Shown here: piece by piece, positions 33,948-41,625 of the stretch | How positions within the stretch are numbered: the first letter of the stretch is position 1 | Layout of the letters: each line of letters opens with the position of its first letter | Origin: Bacteroidales bacterium | GTDB lineage: Bacteria > Bacteroidota > Bacteroidia > Bacteroidales > P3 | Assembly: GCA_017429685.1 (NCBI GenBank) | Contig: JAFROL010000005.1 | Span: 1-48,612, forward strand | Direction of reading: 5' to 3' | DNA: 48,612 bases | Position numbers and translations under genes: made by a program | Notes under the pieces: model-generated | Database searches by the model: none | What the model was told of the DNA's origin: nothing | Seen by the model: only the letters and a program-made list of their open reading frames with translations

Positions 33948-35276
33948 TCAAACTTTTTTGCGAGCCTCGTTTGCATAGGTCAACACACGTTCGTAGACGC
34001 CTCGCCATCCTTTCCATCCGAAATCCTCGCACAGGCTCTGGTTGTGCCACAGCAAAGAGAGTGTGCCTCCAACAGCCTTAAGCTCGTCTGTCAATTCGCG
34101 ATAGACAGTCTCTGCCTCTTCGGTCGAAAGTTTCTGGTAGTAGTAGAACGTGGAGTCCATCGCCGCAAATGGATGCACGGTTAGCGCAGTCTCGCAGTCA
34201 CTCTCCAAATCAAAGAAAGGGTATGGTGTTCCAGTACCGGCGCGGAAGCCTGGTTCCTCGGCATAACCCATAGTGTAATCGTGCAGGATACCATTGTCTA
34301 TCAGCACGTCATACGACCTTGGCAGTTGCAGTCTGAGAAAATGGTAGCGGTTGCGGACTGTCTGCCGATGCAGGAGCGACGAGAGCCGTTCGCGCTCAAT
34401 CCCGACAAGTTCCGGATTGTCGAACGACGCATACGACCCGTGAAGACCGATTTTTGCATAGTCGCCCAAATGCTGCAGCAACTGGCGAAATTCGCTGTTC
34501 TGATAGGATATTGGCTTGTCATAGACGTTATAGTCGGCCATCAAAGGAAAAAAAGTCAGGCTGATACCAGGCAGACGGCTGTGGACATCAAGGATATAGT
34601 CAAAGCTGTCGAACGGGTCTGGGTCCTTGCCCAGGATAACCCTCCACCGCTTGCGCAGTTCTCCCCTATTCTGAATCGACATAAAGTCACGTCCCATACC
34701 TGTAAGTGTGCGCACAAGCCCTTTGTGTTTGTAGCAATAGGCTGCATCGATATCGACAGTGTCTTCCACGTCGAACCATCGCGACGGGACCACAAGCGAC
34801 GGATAGCGTTGCCTGAGCCTGTCGGCCAACATCATAGCCCATCGGTCGACCACAGCTTTACGCAAGAATCCTTCACGATAAGCCAGACTTGCGGCAGCGG
34901 GATAACGGCCGTGCTGGTCCGAAATATGCGGCAGATACTCCTCGTAACGCGACAGACAGAAAAAAACGGAGGCAAAAATATCGAAAGGAAAATCGCTCGC
35001 AGCATTGTGTACCGGGAAGAGTGCCGCCGTACCTTCATAATCGAAACAGCGAGGCGACTGGTCCTCGATGGTGGTATGGAACAGCAGGTCGCTCGACCGA
35101 ACAAAAAAAGCATCGCCAACCTTGTGAGGCCCATAGCAGAGACGCGGGCCGTCAAACGACTCAAAGCTATCCACATCCGTAGTAATCTCAAAATCCATTT
35201 TGAGCAGATGGCGGAACATAACATTCAAGGTGTAGCCCAGCCTATTCGTCATTCGGGGTATGTGTACGAGCAGCAT
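33948..35276 (-). CDS. Polysaccharide deacetylase-like protein (NodB-type with extra N-terminal domain)
   Basis: Protein of 442 aa with no signal peptide. The N-terminal half contains LCYGPH, TAALFPVHNAAS, DIFASVFFCLSRYEEYLP and RYPAAASLAYREGFL, a pattern known from Bacteroidota proteins annotated as polysaccharide deacetylase family. The C-terminal half has a NodB-like region with WFDVEDTVDIDAAYCYKHKG, IGLHGSYASFDN (His-containing motif) and SLLWHNQS. It may modify an envelope or capsular glycan, but catalytic residues cannot be assigned with confidence. It heads a minus-strand group with kdsC and the rlpA-like gene. Confidence 0.75.
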   Translation of the reverse strand: MLLVHIPRMTNRLGYTLNVMFRHLLKMDFEITTDVDSFESFDGPRLCYGPHKVGDAFFVRSSDLLFHTTIEDQSPRCFDYEGTAALFPVHNAASDFPFDIFASVFFCLSRYEEYLPHISDQHGRYPAAASLAYREGFLRKAVVDRWAMMLADRLRQRYPSLVVPSRWFDVEDTVDIDAAYCYKHKGLVRTLTGMGRDFMSIQNRGELRKRWRVILGKDPDPFDSFDYILDVHSRLPGISLTFFPLMADYNVYDKPISYQNSEFRQLLQHLGDYAKIGLHGSYASFDNPELVGIERERLSSLLHRQTVRNRYHFLRLQLPRSYDVLIDNGILHDYTMGYAEEPGFRAGTGTPYPFFDLESDCETALTVHPFAAMDSTFYYYQKLSTEEAETVYRELTDELKAVGGTLSLLWHNQSLCEDFGWKGWRGVYERVLTYANEARKKV

Positions 35277-35308
35277 AAAATAATTATTTTCGCGTCATTT
35301 TGAAAATG

Positions 35309-35316
35309 CAAAGATA
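35309..35316 (-). promoter_or_regulatory. Promoter -7 box for the deacetylase-kdsC-rlpA group
   Basis: CAAAGATA reads TATCTTTG on the minus strand, 33 bases before the ATG at 35276. The upstream TTTG box is unclear. Confidence 0.5.
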
Positions 35317-35520
35317 CAAACTTTTTTTGAAACAGAGCGAAAACATCTTTTAAAACATATAAAAAAAACATCTGTTCATCGTCTAAAAAGAAGTATCGCT
35401 TTTATGATTCTGCTCCGATCAGGAGTAAACGGCATCTAAAATCGAATAAAAAAAAACTGCAGCGTGTCAGATTTAGGTGAAAAAATGTGTATTATTATTA
35501 GAGAACATAATCGAACGAGT

Positions 35521-36816
35521 ATGAGAAATAGAATGATCTTTTTTCTGGCGACATCGCTTCTGGCGACGACAGCAATGCAGGCGCAGGATGTGATTTCCCT
35601 TCGCGGTCGAGTGACGGCGAAAGGCAAGGGTGTGCCCTATACAACGCTACAGCTGCAAGGCACATCCATCGGCGTTGCTTGCAACGACAATGGCGACTAT
35701 GAGATGAAACTGCCAGTCAACTGCAAAAGCGACACCATTATCATCCGTTCGATAGGACATCTCAGCCTCAAGACCACTGTCGATCATCTACAGAAAAACG
35801 GCAACATTCATCTCAAAGCGCAGGCGATTGAACTCAAGACTGTTATTGTGACTGACTACAGTTCCGCGCGTCACCTTTTAAATGAAGTCGTGGCTCACAT
35901 TGGACGCAACTATCACCAACGCACATCTTGGTCAACATTCTTCTACCGCGACTGGCGCACCGTAGACGGCGAGCTGTACCTTTTCGACGAGGCCGTGATG
36001 AGTGTGCGTCGATGCCCCTATTCGCGTTATGCCGACAAGCGGGGCTACCGACTCGACCCTGCCCAGCGCGAGATGGAGAGCAACCTCAAGACCCTGCTGC
36101 GCCACCGACTTGTGGTGTACGACCGCGAACTGCTCGAAAGCAAGATCGACAAGCCGCAAGGTTGCGACCAGATGCTTGCCTATGCCGACGACGAGGACTT
36201 TTTCGACCCCGTTGCCACACCGCAGGCCAGCTATGCCCTCGCAAGCCGGTTGCTCAAAGAGCACAGTTTCGAGTCGCTGAAAGAGTTCTCGGCTGACGGT
36301 GAACACTATTACCTTGTGCGTTCTGTCGGTCCTTGCCGCACCCCCAAGGACCGCGTCGGATACGAATATACTATCCGCAAGCGTGACCTGGCCATTGTGC
36401 GCCTCGTCACCACAAAGCAGCCCGTCCGCCACAAAGCGCCGCAAAACGCGTGGGTCAACGTCTACTTCTCCTCGATGTATGTCGAGGCCGACTCATCGGT
36501 GTGGACCTACGATGTTCGCGACGGACACTACACTTTGACACGCTACTACAACTCCAAGTCATACCATCTCGAGTCGAAAGGCCGCGGAAATGACGACAAG
36601 GTGCAGCGCTGGCGACAATGTCGCGACTGGGTCATCACCGACTTCTCGCTCACCTCCCCGGACTCAAAGGAGCAACCCTTAGCGGTAATTCCGCAGACAC
36701 TGGCCGGAGCCTTTGGCAGCAGCGACTACAGTTCCGACTTCTGGGGCCGCTACAACTACATACCCATCGACAAACTTCCCTTAAGCCTTCTAAATAAAAA
36801 ATTCAACAGACAATGA
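35521..36816 (+). CDS. Exported protein with carboxypeptidase-regulatory-like domain
   Basis: Protein of 431 aa starting at MRNRMIFFLATSLLATTAMQAQ, an evident signal peptide; earlier in-frame starts would put extra charged residues in front of it. Residues about 25-105 form a CarboxypepD_reg-like beta sandwich (VISLRGRVTAKGKGVPYTTL, GVACNDNGDYEMKLP, IIRSIGHLS) as found at the N-terminus of SusC-like receptors. The remaining 320 residues are not recognised and show no TonB-dependent barrel or sorting domain. Its stop overlaps the next start by four bases (ATGA), so the two proteins may act together at the cell envelope. Confidence 0.8.
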   Translation: MRNRMIFFLATSLLATTAMQAQDVISLRGRVTAKGKGVPYTTLQLQGTSIGVACNDNGDYEMKLPVNCKSDTIIIRSIGHLSLKTTVDHLQKNGNIHLKAQAIELKTVIVTDYSSARHLLNEVVAHIGRNYHQRTSWSTFFYRDWRTVDGELYLFDEAVMSVRRCPYSRYADKRGYRLDPAQREMESNLKTLLRHRLVVYDRELLESKIDKPQGCDQMLAYADDEDFFDPVATPQASYALASRLLKEHSFESLKEFSADGEHYYLVRSVGPCRTPKDRVGYEYTIRKRDLAIVRLVTTKQPVRHKAPQNAWVNVYFSSMYVEADSSVWTYDVRDGHYTLTRYYNSKSYHLESKGRGNDDKVQRWRQCRDWVITDFSLTSPDSKEQPLAVIPQTLAGAFGSSDYSSDFWGRYNYIPIDKLPLSLLNKKFNRQ

Positions 36817-37424
36817 AAAAAACAGTTTTAATTCTTTGGGCATTCTTTCTGCCACTACTGTCCGCGGCGCAGGACGACAGCGTCTGGGTTGAAGGCATCG
36901 TGACCGACGCCGTCACCGGAAAGCCCGAATCGGTCTGCGAAGTGCAGTTATTTCAGGAAAACGAAGTCAAAGCCATTGCCTTCTGCGACGAGGAGGGTCG
37001 CTACACCATCGGCTGGATGCTCGCAGGCACATACTCAATGTCGGTCATTTCAAAAGGCACCACGCTCTACTGCGCAGAGCTGTCCATTATGGAAGATGCC
37101 ATTCTGAATATCGCTCTGGTGCACGACTCTCTGCTGACACGCACACTTGCGCCCGTCGTAGTGGCAGAGAAAAAACACGGCCTCGGAGAACGTCTTATAA
37201 CAAGTCCCGACGACTATCGTCTGTGGGATTTCAACGGCAATCCAGAACTTTGGGGCAGCGGCCCCGCAAGTTACGCCAGTGGCAACAGCAAGGGTGCAAC
37301 TTATTTTAATAATCCAGGCAAACTTGCCGGTTGGAGACCCTGGTGGCTCGATGCTCCATTCACAAAGAAAGTCAAGGCTACAGGCAGCGACAATAACCGG
37401 AAGAAAGAGAAAGACACGGAATGA
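36813..37424 (+). CDS. Exported carboxypeptidase-regulatory-like protein
   Basis: Protein of 203 aa with signal peptide MKKTVLILWAFFLPLLSAAQ. A CarboxypepD_reg-like domain covers about residues 24-105 (VWVEGIVTDAVTGKPESVCEVQ, DEEGRYTIGWMLAGTYSMSV). The C-terminal part is rich in Gly, Trp and Lys and is not recognised; no sorting domain is seen. It overlaps the 431-aa protein upstream by four bases and is translationally coupled to it. Both share the same domain, so this may be a partner or a duplicated module. Confidence 0.8.
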   Translation: MKKTVLILWAFFLPLLSAAQDDSVWVEGIVTDAVTGKPESVCEVQLFQENEVKAIAFCDEEGRYTIGWMLAGTYSMSVISKGTTLYCAELSIMEDAILNIALVHDSLLTRTLAPVVVAEKKHGLGERLITSPDDYRLWDFNGNPELWGSGPASYASGNSKGATYFNNPGKLAGWRPWWLDAPFTKKVKATGSDNNRKKEKDTE

Positions 37425-37448
37425 CCTGTCGCGACAGGCAAGCCTGTC
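37425..37448. terminator. Alternative hairpins between convergent genes
   Basis: CCTGTCGCGACAGG at 37425-37438 is a perfect 14-bp palindrome. GACAGGC at 37433-37439 also pairs with GCCTGTC at 37442-37448, so the two hairpins exclude each other. They lie between convergent stops at 37424 and 37479. Confidence 0.5.
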
Positions 37449-37478
37449 TCCGTCTTGCAACTATGTTTCCTCTAAAAA

Positions 37479-38393
37479 TCAAATACCGACGTCAATAGCG
37501 ACGCTGTCGGAAGCGACACGCACCTTCGTTTCCACACCCAACGGAAGAGCCCTGTTTTCGGTGCCAATGTGTCCAAACAGACAATTGAAAGCCACCGGAT
37601 AGTCATATTCAGCCACTGCGTTAGCCACGATACGCTCCGCGCTGCAACCGAAGGGAACAGCATTGTCGTGCATATTGCTCATAGCGCCGACAAGAAGACC
37701 TTTCAGATGCGACAGTTTCCCTGCCCGTTTCAGAGCCATCATCATACGGTCGATATGGTACAGATACTCGTCAAGGTCTTCAATCAGAAGAATTTTGCCG
37801 TCGGTGTCGACATCCGATGGCGATGCAAGCAGACTGTATAGAATAGACAGGTTGCCCCCTACGACCTCGCCGCAGCAGTACCCCGGGCGGTTAGCGGCAT
37901 CGCTACTATTGGCGAATTCGTAGTGTCCGTGTCCTTCAAACAACGCCCCTCTAAGGCTTTCGACCGAAGGACTATGCCACTGCGACTCGTCAGCCGGTAT
38001 ATCGATAGGCATTGTGGCGTGCATCGTCGGCACAGCGCAATTCCTGGCGATATGACTGTGCAGAACGGTGATGTCGCTGTAGCCCACAATCCATTTCGGA
38101 CTTTCACAAAAGCGACTGAAATCCAGCCTATCCACAATGCGCACGGTACCATATCCGCCTCGAGCGCAAAAGATGGCCCTTATGGAAGCGTCATCCAGCA
38201 GCGACTGCATCAGTCCTACACGATGGGCATCGTCGCCTGCAAACTGGTTTTCAACAGAATACAAACCGTCTGGAATCTCAACCTCGAGTCCCCACGATTG
38301 CAGCAGCCGAACCGCAGGCTCTATTTCAGATTCCGTCACCTTGCGCGCCGGTGCTGCTATCGCCACCCTATCGCCTCGTTTCAATATATTCAT
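37479..38393 (-). CDS. LD-carboxypeptidase (peptidase S66)
   Basis: Serine peptidase of 304 aa that removes the terminal D-Ala from peptidoglycan tetrapeptides during recycling; no signal peptide, so cytoplasmic as for LdcA. Motifs: AIAAPARKVTESEIEPA, FCARGGYGTVRIVDRLD, the nucleophile elbow WIVGYSDITVLHSHI (Ser about 106), LLIEDLDEYLYHIDR (Glu) and NCLFGHIG (His). These match the Ser-Glu-His triad of family S66. It stands alone, convergent with the preceding pair. Confidence 0.9.
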   Translation of the reverse strand: MNILKRGDRVAIAAPARKVTESEIEPAVRLLQSWGLEVEIPDGLYSVENQFAGDDAHRVGLMQSLLDDASIRAIFCARGGYGTVRIVDRLDFSRFCESPKWIVGYSDITVLHSHIARNCAVPTMHATMPIDIPADESQWHSPSVESLRGALFEGHGHYEFANSSDAANRPGYCCGEVVGGNLSILYSLLASPSDVDTDGKILLIEDLDEYLYHIDRMMMALKRAGKLSHLKGLLVGAMSNMHDNAVPFGCSAERIVANAVAEYDYPVAFNCLFGHIGTENRALPLGVETKVRVASDSVAIDVGI

Positions 38394-38538
38394 ATACTAA
38401 TTTTTACTTCAATAACGCTTAAAAAAACAAAATATTGCATCATCACCAAACGGCTATATTACAACTTTTTACATCAGTCATAAAAGTTAAAATCGACAAA
38501 ACATCCAGTTTTTGTGACTCCGTTTGAAAAAAATAACG

Positions 38539-38546
38539 TAAATTTG
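38539..38546 (+). promoter_or_regulatory. Promoter -7 box for the DRTGG module
   Basis: TAAATTTG fits TAnnTTTG and lies 49 bases before the ATG at 38595. TTTG at 38511-38514 is 24 bases upstream, slightly too far for an ideal promoter. Confidence 0.5.
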
Positions 38547-38594
38547 CACCCTCAATTCAACAAAAATTATTCCATTATAAACTAAATAAGAAAA

Positions 38595-38936
38595 ATGACA
38601 CTCCGTGAAATAGTTAAGCTACTGGATGCAAAAGTATGCATCGGCGAGAACCGACTGGACGAAGAGGTTGAGTATGCCTTCGCCTCCGACCTGATGAGCG
38701 ACGTGCTGACACTTAAGGACACCCCGATGCTCATCACAGGCCTGTGCAATGTGCAGACCATCCGCACCTGCGATATGGCAACACTCGACATCATCGTAGT
38801 GGTACGCAACAAGAAAGTCACCGACGATATGATCGAAGAGGCCGAGGACAACGGTATGGTCATCCTCAGCTGTCCCTACTCTATGTTCAAAGCCTGCGGC
38901 CTGCTCTACGACGCCGGCATCAAACCGCTTTATTAA
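38595..38936 (+). CDS. DRTGG-domain protein
   Basis: Cytoplasmic protein of 113 aa consisting of one DRTGG domain: MTLREIVKLLDAKVCIGENRLDEEV, a variable FASDLMSDVL, PMLITGLCNVQTIRTCDMA and DNGMVILSCPYSMFKACGLLY. The domain is named from CBS-associated proteins and pyruvate kinase/Pta N-termini and is probably regulatory. It is followed by an RsbW-like ATPase and an [FeFe]-hydrogenase-like protein. The same three genes occur together near hydrogenase loci in anaerobic Firmicutes and Thermotogae, so a role in redox or hydrogen sensing is likely. Confidence 0.85.
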   Translation: MTLREIVKLLDAKVCIGENRLDEEVEYAFASDLMSDVLTLKDTPMLITGLCNVQTIRTCDMATLDIIVVVRNKKVTDDMIEEAEDNGMVILSCPYSMFKACGLLYDAGIKPLY

Positions 38937-38962
38937 TCACAATTAACCAATCACCCAACAAT

Positions 38963-39373
38963 ATGCATCAGGAATACACAGTAATAGAGGGCGATTTTGT
39001 CAATGCCGGCAAAGCTTCGAGCTCGGTCAAGAAGACCCTCAAGCAACTCAACGTCGAACCAGGCATAGTCAAACGCGTCGTCGTGGCGCTCTACGAGGCC
39101 GAAGTCAACGCCATAGCCCACGCCTATGGCGGCAAAGTGCTGGTCGACATCGACAGCGACAAAATACGTATGGTCGTCGCCGACAAGGGTCCCGGCATCC
39201 CCGACATAGCACTGGCAATGCAGGAGGGCTATTCCACCGCACGACCCGAGGTGCGCGATATGGGCTTCGGTGCCGGTATGGGCCTACCCAATATGCAGAA
39301 GAATGTCGACAAGCTCAACGTCACCAGCGAAGTGGGCGTCGGCACCACCGTCGAGATGGAAGTGAACTTTTAG
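38963..39373 (+). CDS. RsbW-like ATP-binding regulatory protein
   Basis: Small GHKL ATPase of 136 aa from the ATG at 38963, 26 bases after the DRTGG stop; longer frames upstream are out-of-frame readings of that gene. It has the N-box YEAEVNAIAHAYGGK, G1 box VVADKGPGIPD and G2 MGFGAGMGLPNM, as in anti-sigma factor / serine kinases of the RsbW and SpoIIAB type. It lacks a histidine-kinase dimerisation domain. It may phosphorylate or bind a partner and pass on the state of the Fe-S protein encoded next. Confidence 0.87.
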   Translation: MHQEYTVIEGDFVNAGKASSSVKKTLKQLNVEPGIVKRVVVALYEAEVNAIAHAYGGKVLVDIDSDKIRMVVADKGPGIPDIALAMQEGYSTARPEVRDMGFGAGMGLPNMQKNVDKLNVTSEVGVGTTVEMEVNF

Positions 39374-39437
39374 AAAAAGCAATTTCCCCATTCACCACTC
39401 TCTATTCACCAATCACTAATCACAATTCACTTTAATT
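39374..39437. repeat. ATTCAC/ATCAC low-complexity spacer
   Basis: The spacer before the hydrogenase-like gene is built from ATTCACC, AATCACTAATCAC and similar words. It contains no gene and its bias is unlike its neighbours. Confidence 0.5.
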
Positions 39438-40787
39438 ATGTTCGTACACGCGCTCAAAATCGACGACAAGAAATGCATCGGCTGTATGCGATGCCTTAAG
39501 GCCTGCCCCACCGAGGCCATACGCATCAGCGAGGGCACCGCACACATACAGGAACACCGCTGCATCGACTGCGGCAAGTGCCACGAGACCTGCCCCGTCA
39601 ACGCCATCTACATCAACGAGGACGACTTCCAGATGGTCCACGACTTTCCACACTCGGTGGCCCTGATTCCGGCCGTCTTTCTGGGCCAGTTCCCCGAGGA
39701 AATACGCGTGTCGCGAATCTATAACGCCCTCGAGGACTTGGGGTTCCGCCACGTCTTCGAGGTCGAATCGGCTGCCAACATATTTGCCGAAGCCAAAGAG
39801 CATTACGCTCGCGAGAACCCCGACATCCGACCGCTGATTTCCAGTTTCTGCCCCGCCATCGTAAGGCTGATACAGATCAAATATCCCTCGCTGACCGAGA
39901 ATATTATGCCCATCAAGGCACCCCTCGACCTTTCGGCAATCTATTGCCTGCAGGAGCTGCAGAACCGTGGCATTCCGCGCGAAGAGATAGGCCTCTTCTA
40001 TGTCACCCCCTGCGCCGCCAAGATTGCTGCCGTCAAGGCACCCATCGGCGAGAAGCGTTCCATCATCGACGGCGTGATCAATATGGACTCGCTCTTCAAC
40101 CGCACCTACCGCAAAATCAAGGAGCAAGGCAAGAACTACATCCCCAAGCCCAGCCGCACCATCAACCTCTCGAGCGACGCCATCCTCAGCACCCTCACCA
40201 ACGGCGAGCGGCGCATCTGTCTGGCCAAAAAGAGCTACTCCATCGACGGCATACAAAACGTGATGGACTTCCTCGACAAGCTGGAGAACGACGAGGTGGA
40301 AGATGTCGAATTCCTCGAGCTCCGCGCCTGCGACCAGAGCTGCGCCGGTGCCCTGCTGAGCTACGAGAACCGCTTCCTGTGCGGAGCACGTATGTATTCG
40401 CGTGCACGCAAAGCCGCCGAACGCGAGCGCAACGGCGAGGTGCCGCGCGACCGCGCAATGGACTCGATGAAGGACTACCTGCTCGAGAACAGCCGCGTCG
40501 AGGCACCGCAGCCGCGCTCGATGTTCGTGCTCGACAAGGACCGCGCCAAGGCCTTCGAAAAGATGGAGCGCATCAACCGGCTCAAGGCCCGCCTGCCGCA
40601 GATCGACTGCGGGCTGTGCGGCGCACCGACGTGCGAAAGCTTCGCCGGCGACGTGGTCATCAACCGCATCGGCCTGTCGCGATGCATCTTCTACCAGCGT
40701 CACTTGGAGCGCAACAACGACATCACGCGCCAGGAATGCATCGCCGCAATGAACGCCGTGTGGGGCAACGACCGGATGAAGGAATAA
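39438..40787 (+). CDS. [FeFe]-hydrogenase-like iron-sulfur protein, probably sensory
   Basis: Cytoplasmic protein of 449 aa. Residues about 5-60 hold two 4Fe-4S ferredoxin motifs (CIGCMRCLKACP and CIDCGKCHETCP). A Fe-hydrogenase large-subunit domain follows (about 70-345). Its L1 motif is SSFCPAIV instead of TSCCPxW, L2 is TPCAAKIAAVK instead of MPCxxKxxE, and L3 is RACDQSCAGA instead of ExMACxGGCxxGG. The four H-cluster cysteines remain, but the proton-transfer Cys is replaced by Phe. The C-terminus (about 390-425) carries CGLCGAPTCESFAGDVV, a 4Fe-4S motif of the RnfB/ACS type. It is the last gene of the DRTGG-ATPase-hydrogenase-like module. Catalytic hydrogen turnover is unlikely; sensing or electron transfer is inferred. 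Confidence 0.85.
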   Translation: MFVHALKIDDKKCIGCMRCLKACPTEAIRISEGTAHIQEHRCIDCGKCHETCPVNAIYINEDDFQMVHDFPHSVALIPAVFLGQFPEEIRVSRIYNALEDLGFRHVFEVESAANIFAEAKEHYARENPDIRPLISSFCPAIVRLIQIKYPSLTENIMPIKAPLDLSAIYCLQELQNRGIPREEIGLFYVTPCAAKIAAVKAPIGEKRSIIDGVINMDSLFNRTYRKIKEQGKNYIPKPSRTINLSSDAILSTLTNGERRICLAKKSYSIDGIQNVMDFLDKLENDEVEDVEFLELRACDQSCAGALLSYENRFLCGARMYSRARKAAERERNGEVPRDRAMDSMKDYLLENSRVEAPQPRSMFVLDKDRAKAFEKMERINRLKARLPQIDCGLCGAPTCESFAGDVVINRIGLSRCIFYQRHLERNNDITRQECIAAMNAVWGNDRMKE

Positions 40788-40853
40788 AGAACATCCCTAC
40801 AGGCCAGAACCGCTTTCCCAAAGACACTAATTATTAACTAATACTTCAATAAT

Positions 40854-41399
40854 ATGAAACGAATTGTCATTATCTTTATGTTTGCAGCCCTTTGCGCATC
40901 GGCACAAACACCGTCCGACAGTGCCAGTTTTTCAAAGCATTTCCTCGAGGCAAGGATGCAGTTGGGACCCGGCGACCACGTAACAGGCGAAGTTCAGTTT
41001 AACATAACCGCTGCCTTTGGTCTGCAGTACGCATACGTGCCCGAGCGTTGGGGATGGTATAGTTCACTGTCTTATGCCAACTTCCAGAAAAGCGACTTTA
41101 TCGGAGCCACAGGAGGCGCGGTTTACAGGCTTTGCGGCAAGGACTCAAAAATCGATTTCCAATTCTATTACGGACTGGCCTTGGCAGTGCCGCTGCATAG
41201 CGGATTCAACACGAAACTGGGACTCGATGCCGGCATACGTATCGCAAATGGCGCAAAGGCCGACCGAAGCAAGTTCTCTTGGATGAGCGCGACGCTTGGA
41301 CTGACAAACTTTTGGGACAAGCCGTTCGTCACTATGGGACTAAGCATAGATGTGGCGGCCGTCGTTGCCGGACTCACAATGCTTCGGATATATTTGTAG
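40854..41399 (+). CDS. Small outer-membrane beta-barrel protein
   Basis: Exported protein of 181 aa with signal peptide (IIFMFAALCASAQ). The mature part consists of alternating polar and hydrophobic strands with aromatic residues, such as FGLQYAYVPERWGWYSSLSY and FWDKPFVTMGLSIDVAAVVAGL, typical of an eight-stranded barrel of the OmpA-like or PorT-like size class. No specific family is recognised. It follows the hydrogenase-like gene at 67 bases and may be read through from it, but the functional link is unclear. Confidence 0.7.
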   Translation: MKRIVIIFMFAALCASAQTPSDSASFSKHFLEARMQLGPGDHVTGEVQFNITAAFGLQYAYVPERWGWYSSLSYANFQKSDFIGATGGAVYRLCGKDSKIDFQFYYGLALAVPLHSGFNTKLGLDAGIRIANGAKADRSKFSWMSATLGLTNFWDKPFVTMGLSIDVAAVVAGLTMLRIYL

Positions 41400-41436
41400 G
41401 CTATCCCTGTCATCCCGAATCAACGCTGATCTATGA

Positions 41437-41625
41437 AACCGGACCCTCAACCTCACGACTGTCAACGGCAACATCTTCGGCGGAGGCAATCAGGCGCCAG
41501 TCAGCCTTAACACATTCGTGCTCATTGCTGGCCGCACACAGGTGCTAGGCAATGTCTATGGTGGCGGCAATATGGGTACCATTGGCGGCAACACCAAGGT
41601 CGTCGTCAACGGCGATGCCGACTAG
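41437..41625 (+). pseudogene. Fragment of a GGGN-repeat surface protein
   Basis: An open frame of 62 codons with no suitable start reads T-L-N-L-T-T-V-NGNIFGGGNQAPVS, then VLGNVYGGGNMGTIGGNTKV and ends NGDAD-stop. Such glycine-rich GN(V/I)(Y/F)GGGN repeats occur in very large Bacteroidota surface proteins. The rest of the gene is missing. Its TAG at 41623-41625 overlaps the TAG of the convergent helicase gene within one CTAG. Confidence 0.65.

Noticed and set aside
39438-40787. Calling the Fe-S protein a catalytic [FeFe] hydrogenase
   Set aside because: The L1 proton-transfer Cys is Phe and the L2 Met and Glu are missing, so catalysis is unlikely.
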